This document shows, piece after piece, positions 23,697 through 36,800 of a stretch of DNA of 64,000 bases; the stretch's first letter is position 1; the number at the start of each line of letters is the position of its first letter. Under the pieces are notes generated by a model, which saw only the letters and a program-made list of their open reading frames with translations, was not told where the DNA came from and searched no databases. Both the position numbers and the translations under genes were made by a program. The stretch spans positions 1-64,000 of the forward strand of contig JBAMDO010000096.1 in the NCBI GenBank assembly GCA_037074765.1, written 5' to 3'. The stretch comes from Mansonella perstans (lineage: Eukaryota > Nematoda > Chromadorea > Rhabditida > Onchocercidae).

Positions 23697-24445
23697 CTGA
23701 ACATTAATTCTGTTGCTTTAGTTTTTTTTTTTTTCTTTACTGTAAATGAACTTTGATAAAATCACAAAAGTTGCTTGCAATGTCCAAAAATTTCACAAAT
23801 TGAAATTATACTATTTCGAAACAATTTTATCCTTTTGTCCAACCGCTTTTGATCATTTATGAATTTAAGTTATGTAATCAGTGTAAATTTCTGAATGCTA
23901 AAAAAATTCCCTTAAGATTGAAAGTTCCAAATTTTTCGAATTTTTTTTTTTAAACTTTAAATTTAGAAACTTTTTTTCTTTTACAAAACAAAATTAGTGA
24001 CATCGAAAAAAAAATGGAATTTTTATTAATCATTTTAACATGCATACTTTTGTTTCAATAATAAAGCACATTCAATAAAATGCCTGCACTCAGTATTTCG
24101 TTTATTAATTTAAGTTAAAATTTATTCAATTCCAAATAAATCAATGTTAACAAAAATCGTTTAAGTTAAAATAGCATATAAAAATAGAAATATTTAATTT
24201 CTTTTTTTTCAAATAAAAAAAATGGTTTTGTTAAAATTTGTTGCATAAAGATCAATTTTTATTATATTTGATTTTTTTTGAAATGAAAATTTGAATTATT
24301 TTGGTTTCCTGCAAATAACGTTGATTTTTAATCAGTATTCGTTATCACTTTACGGTTGATAATGATACATTAGATTGAATGAAATAAATATGATTAAATG
24401 AAATCCAACAGTTTGATGAATCAGTTAAATAAAAAATAAAAAAAA

Positions 24446-24769
24446 ATACTTGATATTATTGGACCAATAAAAACACTTGATATTATTGAGTCAATAAAAA
24501 TGCTTGATATTATTGGTTCAATAAAAACACTTGATATTACTGGACCAATAAAAATACTTGTCATTATTGGATCAATAAAAATAGTTGTTATTATTGGATT
24601 AATAAAAATACTTGATATTATTCGATCAATAAAAATGCTTGATATTATTGGTTCAATAAAAACACTTGATGTTATTGGTTTAATAAAAACACTTGATATT
24701 ACTGGACCAATAAAAATACTTGTTATTGTTGGATCAATAAAAATACTTGATATTATTGGGTCAATAAAA
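24446..24769. repeat. 27-bp minisatellite, 12 units
   Basis: Unit ACTTGATATTATTGGA then CCAATAAAAAT, repeated about 12 times with point changes; every unit contains AATAAA on the plus strand. Because 27 is a multiple of three, both strands stay open across the array: the plus strand reads a 9-residue repeat LDIIGSIKT/I and the minus strand a 9-residue repeat like SSIFIDPII. A higher-order duplication of about five units is visible (similar unit order from 24498 and 24632). I treat the open frames as by-products. Confidence 0.93.
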
Positions 24770-26191
24770 GATAAGCTTTTCGATTTAATACTACGCATAA
24801 TTTTTGAAAGAAAATTTTGTTCATAATGAAGAACTGGATGAATCAAATTTACGATTTATAGGCTTTTCGGTTCGAATTAATAATTTGGTTTTTGAGAATG
24901 ATGCAACCTGTAATTTATTTAGGTGAGAGAAATTGCGCTTTTTTTTCGTTTCTTTTTGTCATAGTTTAAGTTAATTGTCAATTATAGTAAGATTAGGAAA
25001 CAATTAAAATTGCATGCATATATTATCTTCTATTTTTCATCGTATATCGGCAAAAAAATTCCGCAATCATCTTTTTAGATTCATGTATGATGCGATTTGT
25101 GAGATATGAGGGAAATATTGAGACTGATCTTACGATTTCAATAAAATTCATTCTGTGGAAATTCAACATTAATATAATAACTAGGATTTTTGTTAAATTT
25201 ATGATTACCTGTGCAGCAGTAGTTAATCAATATGAAATACTTTGTTGATCAATCAACAAAATATCGTTAACTTTTTTTTTCAACTTTTGCTTCATATACG
25301 TAATCAATAAATTTCACAGCTAAGTTTTAATTGTATCTTTTAAATTGCTAAAACATGTATACTTAAAATTTCGAACATTTCCTAAATGCTATTTTAACTT
25401 TACAAATTATCTGTTATAAACTTCAAACTGTTCATATACTGTTGAACAAATCATTTCTACAGAAGTACTTGAAATAACTATTTAAATATTTTAATTTCCT
25501 ATTTTTTGTTTCACTCCAATATGCCTTCTTTGCATCACAATGATATAGCAGCAGGGTGACAGGAAGAAATTTTTGAAATGAAATTGTGATTAAATGCAGT
25601 AAATAAGTTCTACCCATTTAAAAATTTATTATTTCTTCTCAATTTTATCCCTTTTAATTTATCACATTAAAAAAAATTTAATTTCCAATTTTTTTTTTAG
25701 GAGAAAAATTTGAGCTAAAATTATTGGTAGTAAGAAATAAGTTATTATTAGTAACTTATATAAAACAAACTTTTACAACAATTTATAAAGTGGGAGTCAA
25801 TTGCAAAATTATTTTTCATCATCTAACAAACAGTTTCATTTTCGAATTAAATTTTTTAGTGGCAATTATTTTAGACTGTGAGCAATTTTATTTCATTTCA
25901 AGGCAAACATAAACATATCATTTTTTGTTTTTTTTTTTTTTTTTTTTTTTTACCACTGCGAATTAATATTAAGTTAATATAGTAACAAATTATTTGTTTA
26001 AAAAAAAGACCAAATTTAATCGAACAGAATTTATTCACTAATTTAATTGCACAAAATTTAATTAAAAAATTTCTAGCATATTTAAATAAAGTGTTATTAT
26101 CTTCTAAGAAAAAAAAAAAAAAAAAAAACAAGGAAAAGTGAAATAATTTTCTCTAGTGGAAGAAAGAAATGCTTTTTGAACGGTTGTGTGA

Positions 26192-26566
26192 AACTACGTG
26201 TCAAACCTACACAACAGATGGTGACAAAGCCAGGTGTTGAGCAGTACATGGTTATTCACTTATTGTTTGGTATGCCTTAAGAGATTGGCGATTTTGAAAT
26301 TTCTGGTTAAATGCCTGTTAATTTTTCGATATAAAATTTCAAGCATTAAATAATTTCTAGAAAATATCAAAGATTTCATTTGTTTGTGCATCTTTTCAAT
26401 TCATACTTGCTGTACACAATCTTTTAACTGCCTGATGCATGATATTATCGTAATCTCGCTAAGCATAACAATAAACTGCTTATAATGGGAATCACTATTG
26501 GTTTATTAAGGAATGAATGGATTCGAGCAATGACCGTAGGGTACATTTAATTAATAGATCGTGTTC
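26192..26566 (-). repeat. Dispersed repeat copy 1 (segments B then A in minus reading)
   Basis: On the minus strand, segment B (26566-26310) begins ACACGATCTATTAATTAAAT and matches 53559-53817 almost base for base, with only about three differences noticed over roughly 250 bases. Segment A (26307-26192) follows, matching 53378-53499 less closely. The A/B order is reversed relative to the copy at 53 kb. No coding potential seen. Confidence 0.9.
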
Positions 26567-29500
26567 GAAATATTTTGCGTTTGTTGACAATCAAATAAGT
26601 TTATTTGGAAAATTCCTGTAACAAAATTTAGTTTTTAAACGTATGAAATAAATTTTAAAAAAAAGTCCAAAAAAAAAAAACAGAATTCTTGTTAATTAAT
26701 ATTGCTAACCTTATAATTTGATAATAATTTAACTTGCACTTTGTTTACTTCTTTTTTCATTTGTTTTTTGAAAATTACAAATTTTTTTTTCTCGAATTCA
26801 ATTTAATTTATCCAATATTTTTTTTTTTAGATTAACTTGTTTTGTGCTTATTTAATAATATAATCTACACAAGCGCTATTGTTCTGGCAATATTTTGAGT
26901 GCTTCTTTTTTTTTTTTTTTTTGAATTTAATTAATTCCATATAAATATATTGCTTACAATTTGAGTTGATACGATAACACAATCGTTATTATCTAATCTA
27001 ATGTTGTAATGTTAATTTGTTTTGTTAGTAAATAGTTGCACTGTTCATTTTAATTTCTTATTAAATTTTAGTTTTCCATTTATATCGGTCAAAAAAAAAA
27101 ATTCGCGGATACAATTTTTACAGTAATTTTTTCAATAATTTGCAGTAATATGCTTACAGTAATTTTTAAATTTAATATCAAATTTATTCTATATTATTTG
27201 TTTAATATCATAATTTGCGCAAGTGTATTAGGTTTCTCGTAGTCTTTCAATGTTAATAAAATCGAAAAAAAAAAAAAATTTCTTAAAAAATGCGGCAAGA
27301 CGAAGAATCTTTTTTTAAACGAACTATTAATAAATTATAAAAAAGGTTGAAATGAAATATTAATAATTCAAAAGATACTATCAGTTGTGCAGATATATCA
27401 TATCGTTAATGAAAATATCAAATAGTTAATTGCCAAATAAAATATTAGTTTTTAAATTGAAAACACTGATATTCATGCGGTGAAATTGAAAGCAGTAGTA
27501 TTCATACGGATATACTTCAAGTGCTTGAAAATTGCTAACAAATTATTGTTATTATTATTACTTCTAATATTACTATTGCAAACTGCATACTTCATTGGAT
27601 TATTGATGAAAGCTTGAAGTAAAATGGGAAAAGTTGCTTTGAGAGAGATAAAGAAAAAAACAATAACAAATGATTTGATCGATAAATGACAGGAAGTATA
27701 AATTGAACGTTCATCAGCTATTTGATTAACTTTGAATTTGATCATAAGTGATTGAACATAAGTGAAATATTTATTGAGCAAATAATTATCAAATTTGAAC
27801 ATTTCCTTCCTTTAGTTCCGTTATCGTTTTTTTCTTTTTTTTTTTGAATTAAATTATTAATATTGTATTTGCAAATTGCAAACAATCAATTCTAATTAGA
27901 TTAGCTTCCTAAAATTATTTTTAAAAGTTCTGAAATTGTAATTATTTGAAAAGTTTTTCGTCCAGGTCCACTTTTCTTCTTTCATACGTACCATTTTCGT
28001 TCCTTTACAACTCCATCATTTTTTTTTCAATTTTTAATTAAAATTCTCACCTGTTGCTCTTCATAAGAATTTTTTTGGCAATTTAGAGATAATAGCTAAT
28101 TCCAGATTAGCTTGCTAACTAAATTATAACTTTCATATTTTTAAAATTTTTCAAATTGTAATTATTTTTTCCTCACATTCATTCTTTTCGCTTTTCATTA
28201 TATATTGGCATATATATATGCGTAAATATATGTGTGTATATGTGGGTGGGCATGTGCGCGTGTATGTATCTTTTTCATTTCCCATAAATTTTTTTCTTTC
28301 AATTTTTAATCAGAATTCTTACGTGTTGTTTGCTTTTTTTTCCGTTACATCTTTTATTTCAAAGTTTTTTCGAAGAAATTTCAAAGTACGATAAAATTGA
28401 ATTGTACTTTAAACTGTTGTTCTATGCAAGCTAATCCAATGCATTTTTCATTTGAGGTTTTTGTCAATTAAAATTTATCTATCAACTAACAAAAATTTTC
28501 CAAAAAAAAAATTGAGCTTAGAATATATCTTCATATATTTAAAACCTTGGCAATCAGAAATTAACTCATACTACTTTAAAATTTTAATTTTGCTGTCAAA
28601 AAATTAGTCAAAAAATTATTAAGAAATTATTTGCCAATTCAATTTAATTTAAATCTTGAAGTACATTTTACTTTTTATTTCCGGCTTTTTTTTCTGGGGA
28701 TTACTTAAATATTTAAAATTCAAAAAGTGAATTTAGATCGAAATACTAAACATATGAAATAAATTAATGATGTAGAACTTTTTGGATCAAAAGTTGATAT
28801 AGCGAAGCTATAAATGAAATTTACAAATCGTAAATTTCAAAAAGAAAACTTTGATTGAAACTGCAACGCAAGCAATTTTTTCTTTACAAATGCATAATTT
28901 ACATATTCCTTTAAATTCAACTAAAAAATTGGTGGAAGACGTTGAATATATATTTTAAGAAAATCTTTGTTATCAATAGTGTTATCTATATATCTTTACG
29001 TTATCAATATCATAAAATATTGGATGAATAGCAAATCACTATTTTGCATAAAAAAATGTTTCCATTTTCAAATGTTATCCTAAAAATAAATCGATATTTC
29101 AATTACTTTAAAATAACCCATGCAAATTGCATTTATACAGCGTGTAAAAATGAACATAAACTTTTTTTACAAACTGGAAAAAAAGGTATTATTAACAAAT
29201 ATTTAAAAAATTTTTTGGCTTTATTTTGATTAAACTTTTTGCAATCAGCAGTAATGCTAATTAGTGTATGAGGTAAATAACTTTTCTCTTTTTTCATCTT
29301 CAATAGTAAAACAATTAAAAGTTATATTCTTGAAAATTTTTTCCGAAATTCCAATATTTTGTTTGACTGGTAAAGTGCAAATAAGTGTTTCAATATTTTA
29401 TTCGACTAGTTAGGTACAAAATGAGTGATTCAAAAAAAAAAATGAGTGAATGAGTAGTTCAAAACTGTTACGTGGAAAACTTGTTAATATTTAGATCATA

Positions 29501-30673
29501 AGAATTTGATAGAATTTAAAGAAAAACAAGCCTATAGATAATTGGTCGTTCTAATTGTCAATTTTAATACATTTTCTAAGATTTTGACATTTTTTTGGAT
29601 TAAATTTTTTTAATGTTAAATTTTTAGATATTAAAAACTTTACTTTGTGAAAAAATCTATATTGAACAAATTTTCTTAATACAACATACAAATGTACATT
29701 TTTTTACATTATTTGTTGCTCTATTTTTCTTTTTTTTTAGATGAAAGGAAAATTTCGAAGTAAAAGTTTAATTTTATACTTTTTTTCCAGTTATACCTTT
29801 TCTTTTTATTGTATTGTTTTAAAATTTGATTACATCTTTCGTTTATATTTTCCATTGTGTTGTTTGACTAATAGTAAGGTTTAAAAAAAATTTTTTTGTG
29901 CAATTTTTTTTTTTTTTTTAAACAAAAAGTTTGACGGGCAAATAAAAAACAAACAAACAAGGAGTTCCAATTTCAACTGAATTTTCAATTTCTATCAACT
30001 TAATCAACTTTGTTTTTGTTTGTTTTTTTTTTCTTGTTTATTTCTTGGCATCATTTCTGTCCTTTTCTTTTTTTTTTTCATTCTTTTTTTCACAGTAAAT
30101 TAGAATAATAATAACTAAATAAGCGTTTCTTCGTAATTCCAATTGTTCACTTTCAATAACGCTTTGCGAAATAGGTGCCTGCTTAAATTTCTTGTTTTTA
30201 GCCGTTAAAAAGTTAATTTTACACATATGAAGCATAAAAATTAATGTTATAAAAACGACGTAAAAATGTATTCCACAAAACTTTTAATTTTTGGGTTTTG
30301 ATGAAAAAAAAGGGAAAGAAAAAGAAAAGCGTAATTGTAATTCAAGTTAAATCATATTCATTTAATTTTATCAGATCTTACATGCAATGGTAATGTCACG
30401 AGACTGATGTGACAGAATTTGTGTGCAATTAAATAATTAAAGTAAGGAAACTATAACAAGCGCAGTTTAAGTAGGAAAACTGTAACAAAATGACAATACT
30501 TACGTGATACAAATTTAATTTCAGTAGCACGTATAACATTTATATTTTGTTCATTCATTTTCATTCATTTTTTTCAGTGATTATAATTATGGCAAATAAT
30601 AATGCATTACTTATTCCTTATTATATTATAATTGTCAAAGATTATGACGAACATATTGACGTGTGTAAACTAC

Positions 30674-30720
30674 CTGCGTCAATTTCCAGCGAAGCTAACA
30701 CACGTCCTATCATTTGAACG
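30674..30720 (-). CDS. Candidate small exon with SL-like acceptor
   Basis: On the minus strand, TAATAGATTGCAG (acceptor) is followed by CGTTCAA and ATG, then MIGRVLASLEIDA, and the donor GCAG|GTAGTT. The distance from acceptor to ATG (7 nt) would fit spliced-leader addition. Short and without identified partner exons, so tentative. Confidence 0.22.
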
Positions 30721-31249
30721 CTGCAATCTATTAAAGTGCCGTATTTAAAAAATTTAATTTTTACCAGCATTATTTTGTATTTTCCTAATCCATCATTATT
30801 ATTATAATTCTTAAGAAAAATGCTTCTTCTTGTTTTTGCGTTATTTTTTTTCGCCCTCTTTCCCTCTCTTTATTTAAGCGTCAATTTTGAGAATTCCTCA
30901 TTGTCTCATTCACAAACGTTAGTTAATATTTTATTCGACATGGATCAGTAGTTCCGAAAACGTTAAACTCTTTTACATACACCTAAATGAATATGATAAG
31001 TGGAATTTTAATTTAAATTATACAAGTTCAAAATTACTAATACGATGAAAATATCTCTGTAATATTTTTTGTTATGTATGATTTCACTGATTGGCAAAAT
31101 TGAATTTTATTAAAATTACTAACTATATACATTATTGGCAATATATCAAAAGATTATTTTTTTCCCACATTCTATTAAAAAAAAGTATTACTCGAAATCT
31201 AATTTTAATCAGTACTATGAAAACTTTTCTAACACAGTTTTTTTTTTTC

Positions 31250-31620
31250 CAGTTCGCTATCATTTCTTCAATATCTATCCTTCCTATTTGAATGTCAGAC
31301 CCATACCGATTTCTTTTTTTTTCATTTCTGTCAATTCTTTCCATAATAATTCCATTTGGTACTTCTCAATTATTTCAATGTTATTACAAAATTACGCATT
31401 CTTTCGTTTATGTCAAGACTTTCCATTATAATGCCATTTGGTACCTCTCAATTATTCCACCGTAACCAAATTCCTTTTTCGTTCATTTCCGTCAAGTCTT
31501 TCCATTATATTTCCATTTGGTACTTCTCAATTATTCCACCGTTACCGTTATCAACAAATTCCTTTTCTTTCATTTCCGTCAATTCTTCTCATTATAATTC
31601 CACTTGGTATCTCTCTCACG
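31250..31620. repeat. Tandem repeat, units of about 75-88 bp
   Basis: Three to four degenerate units, each with the core TTCCATTTGGTAC(C/T)TCTCA followed by ATTATTCCACCGT and a TCATTTC(C/T)GTCAA(T/G)TCTT block. Unit starts lie near 31314, 31400, 31474 and 31562. Open frames over it follow the repeat and are not considered genes. Confidence 0.85.
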
Positions 31621-32254
31621 TAAGTAAATTTGAATGGAAAAGTAACCATAATTGTCAGCAATTTTCCCTATTTTTTTTTTTACACGTGAAAAAATATAAC
31701 TGCTGTAATTGTTATAATTAAAACAAATAAGAATTACGTGAATAAGATTGATTAAATCGCATCAAAGTTAAAATTACTTCAAACTTTACAAATGAATAAT
31801 TATTTGATGAATTTAATTAATCCTACTCCCAACCTTACTTATTTCTTTTTCATTCTATCAATTTTATTGATCGTAATCTTCAAATTTTATTAATCGTAAC
31901 AACAATCAATCATGGAAATTATTTGCATCAGTAGATATGTAAATCATCTGATAATTCATTTAATTGCTTCCGCTGAAGTAATCTAAGTATACTCAAATGT
32001 TGTTAGCCAATGTTACCTCAAATAAGCTGTTTAATCATGACCTATTATTTCTTCCGTTTATTCTATGATTAAGCTCAATTATCACAATCAATTAACCAAT
32101 CATAATGAATCAAAATATCATTTGTAAACAAATACTCCATATTCCACCAAATCACATTCATGCCCGTTGTTAAATTGATCTCATTTGTACATTGATTGCT
32201 TCATGATTTCCCACATTTTCAACAAACCGATTCATAGTATTAAATGGTATGATT

Positions 32255-32355
32255 GTCACCCGTTCACTTCAATTTCATTCCTCCGAAATCTTGACCCCCA
32301 ATTTCATACTCACTACCTGTTCATTTCAATATCATCCCCCCGAAATCCTGAGCAA
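32255..32355. repeat. Short tandem duplication
   Basis: Two copies of (A)CC(C/T)GTTCA(C/T)TTCAAT followed by (T/A)TCAT and CC(T/C)CCGAAATC(T/C)TGA, from about 32258 and 32317. Confidence 0.75.
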
Positions 32356-32763
32356 ACTATCTTTTATCTTCAGAATTTTTGGTCCAAATCTAAATTATTT
32401 ACGTGGTAATTTAAAAAATGAAAATAAGTTATTTAATATATATATATATATCACAAGTAAGCTAAAAAAAATAAATTATACAAATTAATTATAAAACAAT
32501 AAAACATAAAAATAAAATTTTAATAAAAAATTATGCAAAACACAACATAATAAGCAAAATTGTTAAGTGAAATCAAATATAAATCACGGAACTTCTTTAC
32601 ATTTGATAACAAAGGTACATTTTAGGATAAAATCAAATAAAATTGTTCCTAATTTAAGTATTTTTTTGTTCTCTTCAGCATCACCTAACTTCTACAAACA
32701 CAATTACTCCACATTATGGATGAAGTAATTTATTGTATACAATTCAGTTGTCCTTAGTAGTTG

Positions 32764-32984
32764 ATATCAGAATAGCAACTTATCCAAAGTCACATCCGTT
32801 GCATAGATTATTTCCAGATACTAAAAAAGTTTCTGGTATTGAAGTTCGCCTAACGAACAAAAAACTTGCTGAACATACTAGGTAATAGTTTTCACTGCAT
32901 AAAAAATTTCTTATCTTTTTTTTTTTTATAAATTATCATTTCAATTCTTATAGAACTTCTCTAATGCTAAAACATGCATTATAA
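32764..32984 (+). CDS. Candidate 3' exons of an unknown plus-strand gene
   Basis: After acceptor-like CCTTAG or TTAGTAG near 32757-32762, the plus strand stays open for about 40 codons (IATYPKSHPLHRLFPDTKKV and so on) to the donor ACTAG|GTAATAG at 32879. An acceptor TTCTTATAG near 32952 then continues the frame for ten codons (TSLMLKHAL) to TAA. Codon use is less AT-biased than in the flanks. I recognise no family and find no upstream exon that fits the phase, so this may be a fossil or chance. Confidence 0.25.
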
Positions 32985-33036
32985 TTTATTTATATATATA
33001 TATTTTTAATATATATATGTATATATATATATATGC
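32985..33036. repeat. (TA)n microsatellite
   Basis: Runs of TATATATA separated by a short T-rich break. Confidence 0.85.
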
Positions 33037-33543
33037 ATAATTTAAACTGTATCAAAAAATTTCAAATCTTAATAATCAGAAAAGACAATATAAACTTTTA
33101 CAAAAATAGAAAAATAATTTTCGCTAATCAACATGAAATTAACATGAATAAAATACGAGAGAATAAAAAAATTTCACAGCTAGCGTAATAAATATTTCCC
33201 GGTGCAATTAGACCAATTGATGCAAAGAAAAGTGTGCTAAACTGAATAAGTGAACAATTCAGTAAGTCCGGCTAAAAGCATAACAGAAATATTCAAAGTG
33301 ACAGCAAAAAGAAAAGAAAGGATCACAGGCACAGAATAATGGTACAGAAAGAAAAAGACAAGCAATCTTCCAAATGCATCAAAAAAATTTTGTGCACAAA
33401 TAATAAATCATATATTTTCTAGAAATAAAAAGAATAAAAATTTGAAAAATAAATTCCGTTTCAATAATAAAAAAAAAAAAAAAAAAAAAACATTGTAAAT
33501 AAAATATAAGCTGAAAGTGTGGTAAAAATACAATCGATAACTA

Positions 33544-33639
33544 CTAATGAAATATGAAAATTCCAAAAATTAATCCAAGAAATAGTATGAAAGTTGTGTA
33601 GTTCCGTTCTTTGCCATGCTGACAAATCAGTGCTTCCAG
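33544..33639 (-). CDS. Possible alternative last exon of MON2
   Basis: If exon 40 is cut at GAG|GTATTATTG (33900), a fair acceptor (CTTCAAGTGTAG) at 33640 continues in phase 0 for 31 codons to TAG at 33546-33544. The product LEALICQHGKERNYTTFILF plus a hydrophobic end would replace the 15-residue charged tail. The last 18 residues are mostly hydrophobic, like a tail anchor, which is unexpected for the peripheral protein MON2. The AATAAA at 33835-33830 favours the shorter read-through form. Confidence 0.25.
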   Translation of the reverse strand: MEALICQHGKERNYTTFILFLGLIFGIFIFH

Positions 33640-33829
33640 CTACACTTGAAGTATTAAAAAATTATGAAAACAAAACTGAACAAAAATATAAAGATAAAAT
33701 GACAATACATATATGTACTCAAATAGCGTTACAATACTAAACTTGCTAACCTGTATCAAAAAATTTCACATCATGACATACCGATAAATGCCGTGATAAT
33801 AATAGAATATTCACATTTCCTTCGCTATT

Positions 33830-33835
33830 TTTATT
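33830..33835 (-). terminator. Poly(A) signal of MON2
   Basis: AATAAA on the minus strand, 17 nt beyond the predicted MON2 stop codon. The position is close to the stop but normal for compact nematode 3' UTRs. Confidence 0.55.
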
Positions 33836-33851
33836 TTCAAATAAAAATTAA

Positions 33852-36800
33852 TTAATGCCTTTCTTTCTCGAACTTATGTACATTCAGCAACAATAATACC
33901 TCATAGGATTTAAGAGCATTAATCAACGCTTGTTCAACCTGAAACAATTCTCTCCAATAATTTTTCTCCAGCATTCATAATGAATTCTTAATAAAAGTCA
34001 CCAAGGAAAACGCGAATCATCAGCACAAGTGATAGATATGCAAAATAGGAAAAAACATTCGTAATACTAATTTCAAAGTACTATGTAATTAAGGTACAGA
34101 AGCGGCAGTGTGTTAAAATACTACAAGATTTATCTTTTGACAGCTATAAATAAAACGGAAACATATTGCAAACTTAGTACCATCAAGAAGTTTGGACGCA
34201 CATGTTATCAGCAGCAAAAGTGGTAGATGATCACCTAAATTTAACAGTTATGAAAAATAAATGAGTATTATGCATTGAAATTGCAAACCTGCGGATCTGA
34301 TTTTGCGCTTGCAACACAGTCTACAAGAGTTGGATAGATGTTAACGAGTTCCGTATAGAATTCTAAATTGAAATTGTCAGCATGACGCACGAACCCTTCG
34401 ATAAGTGTACTTACAGCATGCAACACAGACGTCATTTCAACAATTCTTTCCTGAGAAAGACGCAATTGTCCAGCGTTTAGTTGATCACGTACAAATGATA
34501 ACATTACCTACAAGAAAAAAAGTATGCGTTCAAAGTGTATGGTACAAAGCATAAAACAAAAATTATATGATGGCCTGACTTATGCAAAATACACAAACAG
34601 TAACTAAAATATCTACAGCTATGAGACTATAATCAGATAAATGATTACTTCTTTGCATCTGGCCAGCAATGACGAGATTGCGGAAGTACCTAAATTTGAT
34701 GATGCAACATGCTGCCTTTTTTTTTCATTTCCACTTGCTCCTTTGATATCGTTGATAACTGCTTCTAAAGAAAGAATCAAAATTTAGATTCTAATTGATC
34801 AATTTCTTGAACAATATCAGCAATATAACAATTCAGTCGCTTTTTATCTGCAAAACTTTGGTCAAGATGAAATGAAGAAAATATAGATTATACAGTGAAA
34901 TGAATTGGATTGAGTCCGAATGCAGCCTAAAATGGATTTTATTACACATTTGTTTTGAATAGCTTCAACAAAAACTTCGAACCATAGTTACCAATGTAAT
35001 TTCATACCACCAAAAAAATTTGCTGGTGCCGTACTTCGTACAATATCTGGTTGTTCCTCATTCTGACTCATTGATAGCAGCGCTTCAAAGCATACTTTAG
35101 ATAATTCCACTCGTTGTGCATATGTGTCTAAAGCTACAAGAAAATTTTACCAATAAGTGCTACCTGCGAAAAACTAAAACTAACAAGGATTATCGATTAC
35201 GAGCTTGTAACTCCATAATCACTTGAAAATTTTAAAGAAATTTTCACACAGCAATATTTTGTACTCTAACTCGGTGTAATTTCAAACCGCAATAAAACGG
35301 TACCAAAAACATCAGTGGAATCCACAGTGCTTATAGAACCACGATTCAGTATATCGATTATTCTCTGGATAAAATCCGTTGGCAATACACTTGCGTATGG
35401 TAACATCTGAAGTGAACATTTCTAAGGAAGTAAGGACAAATCGAAACAAACAGAATGCTGAACAACTTTGTTTAAGTTTGGTGTTTCTAAAAAAGAATAC
35501 AAAAAAAAAACACCTGCCTACATTTTATAGGAATAAAATCATTCCTGCAAATGAAACCCGAATTTTTACCTCAGTTCTGATCAGTTCTATCAGCTGACAA
35601 TCAATGAATTCATGCCTTTTTCGTTCGTCAGCATTTAACGGACATGAAGGGCGGCTAGAAAGTATGGTAAAAAAATAATCAAAGCAAATTTTCATAAATG
35701 ATAAAGTTAACCATTTCGAATTTCCAAGCAAGTTTCACATCCTTGTTTGATAGAAACTATAAAAATGCAAAATAAAGCCATTTGATTGAAAATATAAAAT
35801 ACAATTTTTTAATTTACCTATTGTTGAATAGAAAACGATCTAATGTGTCAGCGATCACCGGCCAAATGGCGTGAAAATAACGAGCTGAAAATTTCCTTCA
35901 TATACTGATTAATGATTACCAAAACTTTTAAGTTATTTATTCGATACTAAAACAAATCCAAAATTCGAGCATCTTTTTCGGGTAAAGTAAAACTGAGTGA
36001 TACAGGTTAACCAATGCTTTTCTGCAATTACTTTTTGACACAGCCTTGGTAAACAACAAATATTTCGTATATTCTAGCAATTGAAAAACTCACAATGCTG
36101 CCTGGTAATAGGAAGGCCTATTCGTAAAACGGTGACAAATGCTGAAGCTGCCGCTTTCCATGTACTTTGAGAAGGACATTGGTATTTTAATTCCATTGGT
36201 TGCGCCAAGCACTGAATACAACAGCGCAATTATTACGTGTTAGCATATGGAATTAAAAGATTAAAAAGAACAAAAAATAACGAAAAAAAATAATAAAATT
36301 CAGTGCTCATAGGAAGGACGAAAAATTCAAACAAAAGAAACTTGTTGCCAAATAGATTAAACGGCCTAATTGAATACTGGAACATCCAGTCACTTTTGAA
36401 CGATAAGAAAGGGTAGCTTCAGCAAATCTGCACCAGATTATTCCTTATATTAGTTTCGGATGAAAGTGTTGATAATCTTTTGTTCCAACCAACTTCCTAC
36501 TATTATTATGAGCAAGCCGGCTTCAATATCAGAATAGTAATAAAGATAAAAAAACATACCTTAATAATATCAACAAATACAGTAGACTGGATAATTTCCT
36601 GGAAATGTGCCGTACCTGCATAGAATTCCACTAACGTTCGTAATGATAATTCCGCAAAAAACACCATGTTTTGTACTCCTTTCTAAATTTGATTTTTTCT
36701 CTTATTGCAATAAAAAATTTTTACATACGGAACAGCAAATAAAAACTGAAATACTGTCCAGAATATCAAATCGAATAATTCTTCATCAAAAGATAATCGC

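Larger units (their letters stand above)
22881..33851. other. Long AT-rich gap between MASK and MON2
   Basis: About 11 kb with no convincing complete gene on either strand. It contains long A and T runs (25929-25951, 26108-26128, 26905-26922 and others), a 27-bp minisatellite, an approximately 80-bp tandem repeat, one arm of a dispersed inverted repeat and several short exon-like islands, listed separately. The promoter and 5' UTR of MASK and the 3' UTR of MON2 must lie at its ends. Confidence 0.6.

Noticed and set aside
24421..24846. 141-residue and 108-residue open frames with 9-residue repeats
   Set aside because: They follow from a 27-bp minisatellite whose unit is a multiple of three; no start or splice context supports translation.
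27473..27802. 109-codon minus-strand open frame
   Set aside because: AT-driven Asn/Phe/Ile composition with an Asn run, no splice context, no motif.
31132..31721. Overlapping open frames of up to 121 codons
   Set aside because: They follow the approximately 80-bp tandem repeat and T runs; composition is not protein-like.
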